From assembly GCA_045543655.1 (NCBI GenBank), contig JAZPXN010000085.1, positions 1 through 64,000 on the forward strand: a stretch of DNA of 64,000 bases, read 5' to 3'. How positions within the stretch are numbered: the stretch's first letter is position 1; every line of letters starts with the position of its first letter. The notes beneath the pieces are model-generated. The model worked only from the letters and a program-made list of their open reading frames with translations, was not told the origin of the DNA and ran no database searches. This document shows, in pieces, positions 17,218-24,289 of the stretch. Source of the DNA: RGIG995 sp045543655. GTDB lineage: Bacteria; Bacillota; Clostridia; Oscillospirales; UBA644. The translations under genes and the position numbers were made by a program.

Positions 17218-18335
17218 AGATAAGTCCCACCTCCGAAGGTTTTCCGCAGATCCCGTCCGGCCGAGAAAAGCCCCAGCAGGACCAGGATCGATCCGCCGCA
17301 GGACGAGACGCTGACCGCTACCGTGGCAAGGATCAGGAAAATTCTGCCTGCCTTAGCGCGCACGCGGGTGTTGATAACGTAGAGGATCAAAGAGAATCCG
17401 GCGTAGGTCAATACCGCCGACAGCACCGTCACCACGTTCATGGCGGCGATCTGGAATCCCGATCCGGGTTCGGTCAGAAGATTTGCGATGACGAAGAGAA
17501 GATACAGCGTGGGAAGGATCCTTCCGGGCACGTAGCCGTCGATGCGCCCCATGTATTTCACTTCCGTATTCCGGGTTCGCATCAGGATGGCCTTCATGCC
17601 CCACCAGGTGGCACAGCAAAGGACGAGGACGGCCACCGCAAAGACCGAGGGCATCACGCTCAACAGGGTATCCACTGCGTTTTTTGCAAATTCTTCGGGG
17701 GAATAGGCCGAGAGAAAATCCGTCAGCGAGGTTCCGTCGGGCAAGGGGATGGGCTCCTTTTGCGCGGCGGCGGAAAGCTCCGCAAAAACGGTGGAAAAGG
17801 CGTTCCCGATCACGTCGGTCAGCCGGGTATAGCAGTATTTGAGATCAAAGGTATTTCCGGGAGAAGAGACCCAGACCTGCAACGCGCCCGCAATGCCGGT
17901 CAGCACCGACGCAGAGATCAGTCCGGTCTGCATGGAGAGACCGAATTCCTGCCGCCCCAGCACGCAGGCCACCAGGGGGAATCCGACGCCGCCCCAGGTG
18001 AAGAGCACGAGAAGGCCGACGAGAGGGGATTTGGTGATCAGCCCCGCCGCCACCGCCAACAGCAGCGCAAGAAGGGCGGGGAGGATGGGGACGCGAAAGG
18101 CCTGTACGTCGATCTCTTCCGGTTCATCTTCGGAAAAGTTTGCCATGGGATTGCTCCGGCGGACGGTTTTCGATTCGGTTCCGCAGACGATCCCGGCGGC
18201 GAAGAAGGCGTTTGCCGCAACGCACAGCACGCCCCAGAGCAGAATCATGCCCAGAAGGAGGGCCCCCGTTCCCAGCAGAGCGCAGACCGCGCCCAGGACG
18301 GGATATAAAATTTTCGGATCTTTTATAAGCTTCAT
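17214..18335 (-). CDS. DUF2232 (YybS-like) multi-pass membrane protein
   Basis: A 373-residue integral membrane protein with about eight to ten hydrophobic helices and a short acidic cytoplasmic loop near residue 70. Family assignment rests on hydropathy and on position: YybS/DUF2232 proteins sit directly upstream of gdpP-rplI in Firmicutes, as here. The molecular role of the family is not established. It is the first gene of the long minus-strand run; a consensus promoter lies about 70 bases upstream. The end overlaps gdpP by ATGA. Confidence 0.8.
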   Translation of the reverse strand: MKLIKDPKILYPVLGAVCALLGTGALLLGMILLWGVLCVAANAFFAAGIVCGTESKTVRRSNPMANFSEDEPEEIDVQAFRVPILPALLALLLAVAAGLITKSPLVGLLVLFTWGGVGFPLVACVLGRQEFGLSMQTGLISASVLTGIAGALQVWVSSPGNTFDLKYCYTRLTDVIGNAFSTVFAELSAAAQKEPIPLPDGTSLTDFLSAYSPEEFAKNAVDTLLSVMPSVFAVAVLVLCCATWWGMKAILMRTRNTEVKYMGRIDGYVPGRILPTLYLLFVIANLLTEPGSGFQIAAMNVVTVLSAVLTYAGFSLILYVINTRVRAKAGRIFLILATVAVSVSSCGGSILVLLGLFSAGRDLRKTFGGGTYL

Positions 18336-18406
18336 GAATGATAACTCCGGTTTCCGTCCCTCGGCACGGGGACTTACAGGATTTTCGTGATATAAGAGTA
18401 CTAAAT

Positions 18407-18435
18407 ATTATACTATATATTATAGCCAATGTCAA
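18407..18435 (-). promoter_or_regulatory. Consensus SigA promoter of the DUF2232-gdpP-rplI-dnaB run
   Basis: On the minus strand TTGACA (18430-18435), 17 bases, TATAAT (18407-18412). A second TATAAT-like hexamer lies in the spacer. It diverges from the groES promoter about 100 bases away. Confidence 0.85.
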
Positions 18436-18536
18436 GCCCACCCCGCAAAAAACCATAAAATGTTAAGAAAATACCGAAAATTCAAGGCCGTCGGGGGGAT
18501 TCATGAAAATGACACAAAGTGTTTACAATTTATCCA

Positions 18537-18565
18537 TTGAAAAAGCGGAAAATAATGGATATAAT
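18537..18565 (+). promoter_or_regulatory. SigA promoter of groESL
   Basis: TTGAAA (18537-18542), 17 bases, TATAAT (18560-18565), immediately followed by CIRCE, so HrcA bound there would block initiation. Confidence 0.9.
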
Positions 18566-18569
18566 AGTT

Positions 18570-18596
18570 TTAGCACTTAAACCGCGAGAGTGCTAA
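18570..18596 (+). promoter_or_regulatory. CIRCE operator (HrcA site)
   Basis: TTAGCACTT (18570-18578), 9-base spacer, GAGTGCTAA (18588-18596). This is the CIRCE inverted repeat with one change in the left arm. It places groESL under HrcA heat-shock repression; hrcA itself is not in the window. Confidence 0.95.
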
Positions 18597-18635
18597 TTTG
18601 AAAAAATTACATTACATTGAATGGAGGCGTTTTAT

Positions 18636-18920
18636 ATGACTTTGAAACCCCTGCTCGATCGCGTCGTCGTCAAATCCGTGGAAGCGGAAGAGACTACGAA
18701 GAGCGGCATCATTCTGGCCGGCTCGGCCAAGGAAAAACCCCAGGTGATGGAGGTCGTGGCCGTAGGCCCCGGCGGAACCGTCGACGGGAAGGACGTGGAA
18801 ATGTACGTGAAGGTGGGCGACCGCGTTATCACGGCCAAGTACACCGGCACCGAAGTTAAGATCGACGACGTGGAATACACGATCGTCAAGCAGGAAGATA
18901 TTCTTGCCATCGTGGAATAA
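18636..18920 (+). CDS. groES: Co-chaperonin GroES
   Basis: A 94-residue chaperonin lid subunit. ATG 18636 is chosen because GGAGG (18623-18627) lies 8 bases upstream and the product then starts MTLKPLLDRVVVK as in the family; the ATG at 18621 would overlap that site. The mobile loop (TTKSGIILAGSAKEKPQ, about 24-40) and the VGDRVI roof region are present. groEL follows after 15 bases. Confidence 0.98.
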   Translation: MTLKPLLDRVVVKSVEAEETTKSGIILAGSAKEKPQVMEVVAVGPGGTVDGKDVEMYVKVGDRVITAKYTGTEVKIDDVEYTIVKQEDILAIVE

Positions 18921-18935
18921 GGAGTTGACTGAATT

Positions 18936-20576
18936 ATGGCAAAACAGATTCTGTACGGAGAAGAAGCCCGCAAGGCTCTCGAACGGGGTGTCAACCAGTT
19001 GGCAGACACCGTTAAAATCACCCTCGGTCCCAAGGGCCGCAACGTGGTATTGGACCGGAAATACGGGTCTCCCCTCATCACCAACGACGGCGTGACCATC
19101 GCCAAAGAGGTTGAGCTGGAGGATCCCTTTGAAAATATGGGTGCTCAGCTGGTGAAGGAGGTTTCCACCAAAACCAACGACGTGGCCGGAGACGGTACCA
19201 CCACCGCCACCCTGCTGGCCCAGGCCTTCGTCCGGGAAGGGATGAAGAACGTCACCGCCGGTGCCAATCCCATCGTTCTGAAGAAGGGCATTCAGATGGC
19301 CGTCACCGCCGCCGTGGCAGAGATTAAGGCCAATTCCAAGACCGTTGCTTCCTCCGAAGACATTGCCCGGGTCGCCACCGTTTCTTCCGCAGACGCCAAC
19401 ATCGGCCACCTGATCGCCGAGGCTATGGAAAAGGTCACCAGCGACGGCGTGATTACCGTGGAAGAAAGCAAGACCGCCGAAACCTACAGCGAAGTGGTCG
19501 AGGGCATGATGTTCGACCGTGGGTATATCACTCCCTACATGGTTACCGATACCGATAAGATGGAAGCGGTCATTGACGACGCTTACGTTCTGATCACCGA
19601 TAAGAAGATCTCCAATATCCAGGAGCTGCTTCCCCTGCTGGAGCAGATCGTCCAGTCCGGCAAAAAGCTGGTCATCATCGCAGAAGACGTGGAAGGGGAG
19701 GCTCTGTCCACTCTGATTGTCAATAAGTTGCGCGGAACCTTTACCTGCGTTGCCGTCAAGGCCCCCGGCTTCGGCGACCGCAGAAAGGAAATGCTCCAGG
19801 ATATTGCCATTCTGACCGGCGGCACCGTGATCAGCGAGGAGATCGGTCTTGATCTCAAGTCCGCCACCCCCGATCTTCTGGGCCGGGCCAACCAGGTCAA
19901 GGTTCAGAAGGAAAATACCGTCATCGTCGGCGGGAAGGGCGATAAGGATATGATCGCCGCCCGGGTGGGACAGATCCGCAAGGCCATCGAGACCACCACC
20001 TCCGATTTTGATCGGGAAAAGCTGCAGGAGCGTCTGGCCAAGCTGGCCGGAGGGGTTGCCGTCATCAAGGTCGGCGCCGCTACCGAGGTAGAAATGAAGG
20101 AAAAGAAGCCCCGCATCGAAGACGCGCTGGCTGCTACCAAGGCCGCCGTTGAGGAAGGCATGGTCGCCGGCGGCGGTACCGCTTATATCAACGCAATTCC
20201 TGCCGTTGCCGCCCTCCTTTCCACCACCGAAGAGGTGGACGAACAGACCGGTATCAAGATCGTTCTGTCCGCCCTCGAAGCCCCCGTCCGTCAGATCGCC
20301 GCAAACGCCGGCATCGACGGCTCCATTATCGTGGATCGCATCAAGAATTCGGAACAGAAGAACTACGGCTACGACGCCTATAAGGAAGTTTATTGCGATA
20401 TGTTCGAGGCCGGCATCGTTGACCCCACCAAGGTCACCCGCTCCGCTCTGGAGAACGCCGCCTCTGCCGCCGCAATGATCCTCACCACCGAATCCGTGGT
20501 GGCCGATAAGAAGGATCCCGCAGCCGATGCCGCTGCTGCCGCAGCCGCCGCAGGCGGTGCCGGCGGAATGTATTGA
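18936..20576 (+). CDS. groEL: Chaperonin GroEL
   Basis: A 546-residue ATP-dependent chaperonin subunit. The nucleotide site shows LGPKGRNVV (about 31-39) and DGTTTAT (about 87-93); AAVEEGMVAGGG near residue 405-416 is the family signature. The tail ends Ala-rich then GGAGGMY, in place of the longer GGM repeats. It is co-transcribed with groES under CIRCE control and followed by a good terminator. Confidence 0.99.
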   Translation: MAKQILYGEEARKALERGVNQLADTVKITLGPKGRNVVLDRKYGSPLITNDGVTIAKEVELEDPFENMGAQLVKEVSTKTNDVAGDGTTTATLLAQAFVREGMKNVTAGANPIVLKKGIQMAVTAAVAEIKANSKTVASSEDIARVATVSSADANIGHLIAEAMEKVTSDGVITVEESKTAETYSEVVEGMMFDRGYITPYMVTDTDKMEAVIDDAYVLITDKKISNIQELLPLLEQIVQSGKKLVIIAEDVEGEALSTLIVNKLRGTFTCVAVKAPGFGDRRKEMLQDIAILTGGTVISEEIGLDLKSATPDLLGRANQVKVQKENTVIVGGKGDKDMIAARVGQIRKAIETTTSDFDREKLQERLAKLAGGVAVIKVGAATEVEMKEKKPRIEDALAATKAAVEEGMVAGGGTAYINAIPAVAALLSTTEEVDEQTGIKIVLSALEAPVRQIAANAGIDGSIIVDRIKNSEQKNYGYDAYKEVYCDMFEAGIVDPTKVTRSALENAASAAAMILTTESVVADKKDPAADAAAAAAAAGGAGGMY

Positions 20577-20601
20577 TCCGCATAAAGCCTCACCGTAAAG
20601 C

Positions 20602-20634
20602 GCCTCCCGACGGTTCTCCGCCGGGAGGCTTTTT
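20602..20634 (+). terminator. Rho-independent terminator of groESL
   Basis: GCCTCCCG (20602-20609) pairs with CGGGAGGC (20622-20629), followed by five T (20630-20634). Confidence 0.9.
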
Positions 20635-20677
20635 CTCGCCTATGACCGATGTGAAATGTTGTATTTGCCTTTCGGAC

Positions 20678-20706
20678 TTGACAAATCTTCTTATTTGTGG
20701 TATAAT
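20678..20706 (+). promoter_or_regulatory. Perfect-consensus SigA promoter in the groEL-CNNM gap
   Basis: TTGACA (20678-20683), 17 bases, TATAAT (20701-20706). The predicted start is near 20713; the first coding start downstream is at 20939. Confidence 0.9.
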
Positions 20707-20712
20707 ATTGCT

Positions 20713-20893
20713 CAACGACAGGAATTATTTCCTACTATGAAAGAGACGGTGAGAGCGGAATGGACGATTGCGGCAGTAGGACGGGGGGAGACCCCCTGCC
20801 TCAGGTTGCACACCATCTGCTTTTATAAGAGAAACGAGCGTACCTTATGGCTCTCGAGAAGGGGCATAGGGTGGGCTCGTATTTGTCTTTTTT
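20713..20893 (+). ncRNA. Candidate structured RNA of about 180 nt, family not identified
   Basis: The region follows a perfect promoter and ends with a hairpin and a T-run. It has no convincing coding frame and can form several helices: GCGGAATGG (20755-20763) with CCATCTGC (20814-20821), an inner GGGGG-AGA-CCCCC hairpin near 20786-20798, and a 3' hairpin ACGAGC...GCTCGT enclosing CCTTATG/CATAGGG (about 20843-20885), then TTTTTT. Length, strong promoter and one long irregular rod would suit a 6S RNA, but I do not recognise 6S consensus bases. It could also be a leader controlling the downstream transporter. Confidence 0.55.
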
Positions 20894-20938
20894 AAGCGAT
20901 TTTTACGGAATACGGTTCATTATAAGGAGAATTTTGAA

Positions 20939-22243
20939 ATGATAGGTCCCATAATCTTACAGATCGTGTTGATCATTCTGAACGCGATTTTTGCATCGGC
21001 GGAGACGGCCATGGTCTCGTCCAATACCACCCGCATTGAGCACCTTGCGTCGGAGGGCGATAAGCGTGCGAAGCGTCTTTTGGCCCTCACCGCCAATCCC
21101 TCCCGCTTCCTTTCCACCGTCCAGGTCACCATTACCCTGGCCGGGTTTTTGGGAAGTGCCTTCGCGGCGGAAAACTTTGCAGATCCCCTGGTGGATTTTC
21201 TGCTGGCCCGGGGACTGCCTCTGAGTGAGGCGGTGCTCGATTCCATCTGCGTATTTCTGATCACCATCCTACTCTCGTTTTTCAGCATCGTCTTCGGCGA
21301 ATTGGTTCCCAAGCGGGTAGCCCTGAAGGATCCCGATAAATCGGCGCTGGCTTTGGCGGGGCTTCTCAATTTCGTTTCGGTCATCTTTGCCCCCTTCGTT
21401 TGGATTCTGACCAAATCCACCAACGCGGTCCTGCGGATGATGCGCATCGACCCCAACGAAAGCGACGACGAGGTCACCGAAGAGGACGTGCGGATTATGC
21501 TGGAATCCGGCAGTGAAAAAGGCACGATCGACAAGGCGGAAACCGAGATGATCCGCAATATTTTTGAATTCGACGATACCGACCTCAGCGAGATCTGCAC
21601 CCATCGCAGGGACGTGGTAATTCTGTACGAAAACGAATCGGCCGAGACCTGGGAAAAGATCCTGCTTGAGACCCGGTTTTCCTATTATCCCATCTGCGGC
21701 GAGACTGCCGACGACATCCGGGATATTCTGGATGCGGACAAATTCTTCCGCACCGTGGGGCAGTTGGGCTTCGAGGCCGCCGTGGCTGACGCCCGCAGCA
21801 AGCCCATGTTCGTCCCCGAACACGGCAAGGCCGATATGCTCTTCTCCAAAATGAAGGAGACCGGAGAGACCTTCGCCGTGCTGATCGACGAATACGGCGG
21901 AATGCAGGGCGTGGTCACCTTCCACGATCTGCTGGATTGTCTGGTGGGCAATCTCCGGGGCAAGGAGGCGGAGGAGATCCGTTCTTTGGGCGAGAATCGC
22001 TGGGCCGTCAAGGGCTCCGCTTCCCCCGATCTGGTGGCAGAGACCTTGCATATCGAGCTGGAAACCGAGGGCTACGAGACCTTCGGCGGCTACGTTCTGG
22101 ATTTGCTGGGCGCCATTCCCGAAGACGGTTCTCATCCCGAGACCGAAACCGACGACCTGCTTCTGCAGGTAACCAAGGTAGGGGACCGGCGCATTGAGTG
22201 GGTCACCGTCACCAAAAAGCCGAAGGAAGAAACCGAAGAATAA
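20939..22243 (+). CDS. CNNM/CorC-HlyC family membrane protein (probable Mg2+ transport)
   Basis: A 434-residue membrane protein. The N-terminal CNNM (DUF21) domain with about four helices (1-185) carries AIFASAETAMVS near residue 15, and the FGELVPKRVAL motif (about 119-129). A pair of CBS domains (about 200-335) contains VLIDEYGGMQGVVT, and a CorC_HlyC domain (about 345-425) closes it. Family members are annotated as hemolysins but structural work supports Mg2+ efflux or exchange. ATG 20939 follows AAGGAGA. It may be driven by read-through of the upstream RNA unit. Confidence 0.93.
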   Translation: MIGPIILQIVLIILNAIFASAETAMVSSNTTRIEHLASEGDKRAKRLLALTANPSRFLSTVQVTITLAGFLGSAFAAENFADPLVDFLLARGLPLSEAVLDSICVFLITILLSFFSIVFGELVPKRVALKDPDKSALALAGLLNFVSVIFAPFVWILTKSTNAVLRMMRIDPNESDDEVTEEDVRIMLESGSEKGTIDKAETEMIRNIFEFDDTDLSEICTHRRDVVILYENESAETWEKILLETRFSYYPICGETADDIRDILDADKFFRTVGQLGFEAAVADARSKPMFVPEHGKADMLFSKMKETGETFAVLIDEYGGMQGVVTFHDLLDCLVGNLRGKEAEEIRSLGENRWAVKGSASPDLVAETLHIELETEGYETFGGYVLDLLGAIPEDGSHPETETDDLLLQVTKVGDRRIEWVTVTKKPKEETEE

Positions 22244-22261
22244 CGCCGGAATCCGACGTTG

Positions 22262-22291
22262 GGAGAGAGGAGAGGTCCTCTCTCCTTTTTT
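22262..22291 (+). terminator. Rho-independent terminator after the CNNM gene
   Basis: GGAGAGAGGA (22262-22271), loop GAGG, TCCTCTCTCC (22276-22285), then six T. Confidence 0.95.
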
Positions 22292-22375
22292 ATATCAAAA
22301 TCGGTGAATTCCGGTAAAAATCGGAAGATATTGATAAAACCCCGGAAAAATGCGATAGATATTCCCCGGCGGACG

Positions 22376-22384
22376 TGGTATAAT
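22376..22384 (+). promoter_or_regulatory. Extended -10 promoter of the glycosidase gene
   Basis: TGGTATAAT (22376-22384), an extended -10 element. No good -35 box is found 17 bases upstream, so activator dependence is possible. Confidence 0.6.
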
Positions 22385-22415
22385 GAGAGCATAAAATATA
22401 CGGAGGTTTTTTGCT

Positions 22416-23858
22416 ATGGAACGCTTGCTTCCCATCGGAAAAATCAAAACGAAGCCGTCGAAGGAGATCCCCTTTTCCCGCATCGGCATCGGATTCGAAA
22501 AACTGGACCGGGACGTTTTCGATCCCGAAAAGGCTTACGATAAGGTTGCGGCTCTGGGGGTAAAATCCGCCCGCCTGCAATCGGGTTGGGCTCGCTGTGA
22601 GAAAGAAAATGGCGTCTATGATTTCGCCTGGCTGGACGCGATCGTGGATCGGTTTCTGTCTCTTTCCATCGAGCCCTGGATCAATCTTTCCTACGGAAAT
22701 CCCCTCTATACCGAATGTGCCCGTAAGTCCTTCGGCTCCGTGGGATGCCCTCCCATTAACTGCGAAGAGGCCATGAACGCCTGGATCGCTTACGTCAAGG
22801 CCGTCGTCCGTCATTTTGAGGGAAGAGTTACTTATTACGAAATTTGGAACGAGCCCGATTGCGATTACAGCTGGAAGCACGACGGCGAAGCCGTCCCCCG
22901 CCCCGACGCCGCCGAATACGGCGTCTTCTGCCGGGAGACCGCCAAGGCGATTCACGAGGTGAGCGCTACGGCAAAAACCATGGGCTTCGGGCTTTCAAAT
23001 CTGGTGAAAAATCTGGATTTCGTGGCCGGCGCTTTTGATCAGGGGGCTCTGGAGCATCTGGACGCCGTCGCCTATCATTCCTATTCCGTGGACGATTTCA
23101 ACCGTCTTCAGCGCATCGAGGATCTGCGTACCCTTTGCCGTTTCCGGGGCAAAGAGGTGGATATCGTGCAGGGGGAGACCGGCTCCCAATCCCGTAGCGA
23201 CGGTTGCGGCGCCATGCACGGCTTCCAATGGACGCCGGAATTGCAGGTCAAGCATCTTCTGCGGTGCATGACCGTGGATCTCTACGCCGACGTTCTGTTT
23301 ACCTCTCACTTCACCACCGTGGATATGATCGAAGCTCTGCGGGGAGTTGTGGGAAACAAGGCTTCTTATTTGGATTACGGCTATTTCGGCGTGCTCGGCG
23401 CCGATTTTGACGAGGACGGCCACTCCACCGGAGAATATACCCCCAAACCCTCCTATTACGCCCTGCAAAATATGGCGGCGGTCTTTCAAGGGGAATGGAA
23501 GCCATCCTTGCTTCCCATCTCCCGCCAGCGGTTGGGATCCCGGAGAGTCAATGGGGAAGATTGCAACGATCCCACAATGATGGGCTGCGGCTTTGTGCGC
23601 CCCGACGGTACGGCCCTTTACGCCTATTGGAACGCCGTCCCCATGCTGACCCACACCTACCGGGGAACCGTTTCCTATTTCATTGACCGCTCCCTTCCCG
23701 TTCCCCGTCTGGTAAACCCTGCCGACGGCGCCGTATACGGGATTCCGGAAGGGATGATCGAAGCTCGTCCCGGCGGATTTTTACTGAAAAATCTCCCCGT
23801 CACCGATATTCCGCTGATGTTGATCTTCGGCGATTTCGCGGAGGTCGAGCCCCGATAA
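22416..23858 (+). CDS. GH39-like clan-A glycoside hydrolase
   Basis: A 480-residue protein without signal peptide, hence probably cytoplasmic. It has a (beta/alpha)8 barrel with the clan-A pattern: ARLQSGWARCE near residue 50, the acid/base Glu146 in EIWNEPD, and a candidate nucleophile Glu254 in QGETGSQS. The C-terminal part forms a beta domain. Family 39 enzymes act as beta-xylosidases or alpha-iduronidases, but distance is large and the substrate is not assignable. ATG 22416 follows CGGAGG. It is a single-gene unit with its own extended -10 promoter and a 12-bp hairpin after the stop. Confidence 0.8.
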   Translation: MERLLPIGKIKTKPSKEIPFSRIGIGFEKLDRDVFDPEKAYDKVAALGVKSARLQSGWARCEKENGVYDFAWLDAIVDRFLSLSIEPWINLSYGNPLYTECARKSFGSVGCPPINCEEAMNAWIAYVKAVVRHFEGRVTYYEIWNEPDCDYSWKHDGEAVPRPDAAEYGVFCRETAKAIHEVSATAKTMGFGLSNLVKNLDFVAGAFDQGALEHLDAVAYHSYSVDDFNRLQRIEDLRTLCRFRGKEVDIVQGETGSQSRSDGCGAMHGFQWTPELQVKHLLRCMTVDLYADVLFTSHFTTVDMIEALRGVVGNKASYLDYGYFGVLGADFDEDGHSTGEYTPKPSYYALQNMAAVFQGEWKPSLLPISRQRLGSRRVNGEDCNDPTMMGCGFVRPDGTALYAYWNAVPMLTHTYRGTVSYFIDRSLPVPRLVNPADGAVYGIPEGMIEARPGGFLLKNLPVTDIPLMLIFGDFAEVEPR

Positions 23859-23885
23859 CAGTACCTGCATTTTACGGTAAAACAA

Positions 23886-23915
23886 AGGACGGAGCATCCG
23901 CAAATGCTCCGTCCT
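23886..23915 (+). terminator. Hairpin after the glycosidase gene
   Basis: AGGACGGAGCAT (23886-23897) pairs perfectly with ATGCTCCGTCCT (23904-23915). Only a broken T-rich tail follows, so it may be a weak terminator. Confidence 0.7.
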
Positions 23916-23965
23916 ATTTGTATCTTATTCTCTTCAAAAAAACAATCCGGCAACCCCCGGCAATA

Positions 23966-23991
23966 TTTCGCAGAGGTAGGTACTCTGCGAT
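23966..23991 (+). repeat. Left 26-bp inverted repeat of a probable invertible segment
   Basis: It is the exact reverse complement of 24235-24260. The core is TCGCAGAG (23968-23975), a 7-base asymmetric spacer GTAGGTA, and CTCTGCGA (23983-23990), the shape of a tyrosine-recombinase crossover site. Confidence 0.85.
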
Positions 23992-24234
23992 TTTATCCTT
24001 TCCCCCGTAGTACGATTCCGGAAAACGACGGCAGATTTGACGGCGCATCCCGCACAACGCTTTCGAAATATCCGTTTGTTTCAAGGCATTCCCGACGGCA
24101 ACGGGGACGGCGCAAAATAAATAAAGACGCATTTTCCCCCTCTTGCGTCGGTTTAATAATCAAACTTTCTGTTAAATTTTGAAAAAGTCATAGAAAAAAT
24201 GTTGCATTTTTCTCTATAATGTGGTAGAATAGTG
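23992..24234 (+). other. 243-bp candidate invertible segment carrying a promoter
   Basis: The segment lies between the two 26-bp inverted repeats. In the orientation read here it carries TTGCAT-N17-TAGAAT (24202-24230) at its right edge, pointing at the surface-protein gene. It holds no convincing gene; short frames lack ribosome sites. Its right half is AT-rich. No equally good promoter points left, so inversion would be expected to switch the gene off. No recombinase gene lies in the window. Confidence 0.6.
24202..24230 (+). promoter_or_regulatory. Promoter of the SipW-type surface protein, inside the inverted-repeat pair
   Basis: TTGCAT (24202-24207), 17 bases, TAGAAT (24225-24230). Transcription would begin at about 24237, within the right repeat, so the message starts with the TCGCAGAG/CTCTGCGA hairpin. 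Confidence 0.75.
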
Positions 24235-24260
24235 ATCGCAGAGTACCTACCTCTGCGAAA
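24235..24260 (-). repeat. Right 26-bp inverted repeat of a probable invertible segment
   Basis: Perfect inverted copy of 23966-23991. It lies at the predicted transcription start and 30 bases before the start codon of the surface-protein gene. Confidence 0.85.
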
Positions 24261-24289
24261 CAAAAATATCCTTATGAGGAGGAAAAGCA

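Noticed and set aside
20713..20893. T-box, Mg (M-box) or SAM riboswitch
   Set aside because: I looked for the T-box antiterminator core, the SAM-I and M-box conserved bases; TAGGGTGGGCTC is only a superficial likeness to GGGTGGNACCGCG. Left as an unassigned RNA.
23914..24132. A 72-codon minus-strand frame inside the inverted-repeat segment
   Set aside because: No ribosome site and no recognised family; it runs through the left repeat. More likely non-coding, though its inclusion in a dispersed element cannot be excluded.
23966..24260. Simple MITE insertion
   Set aside because: The perfect terminal repeats would fit, but no target-site duplication is evident at the outer edges, and the promoter placement is better explained by an invertible switch. 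Kept as the alternative to test.
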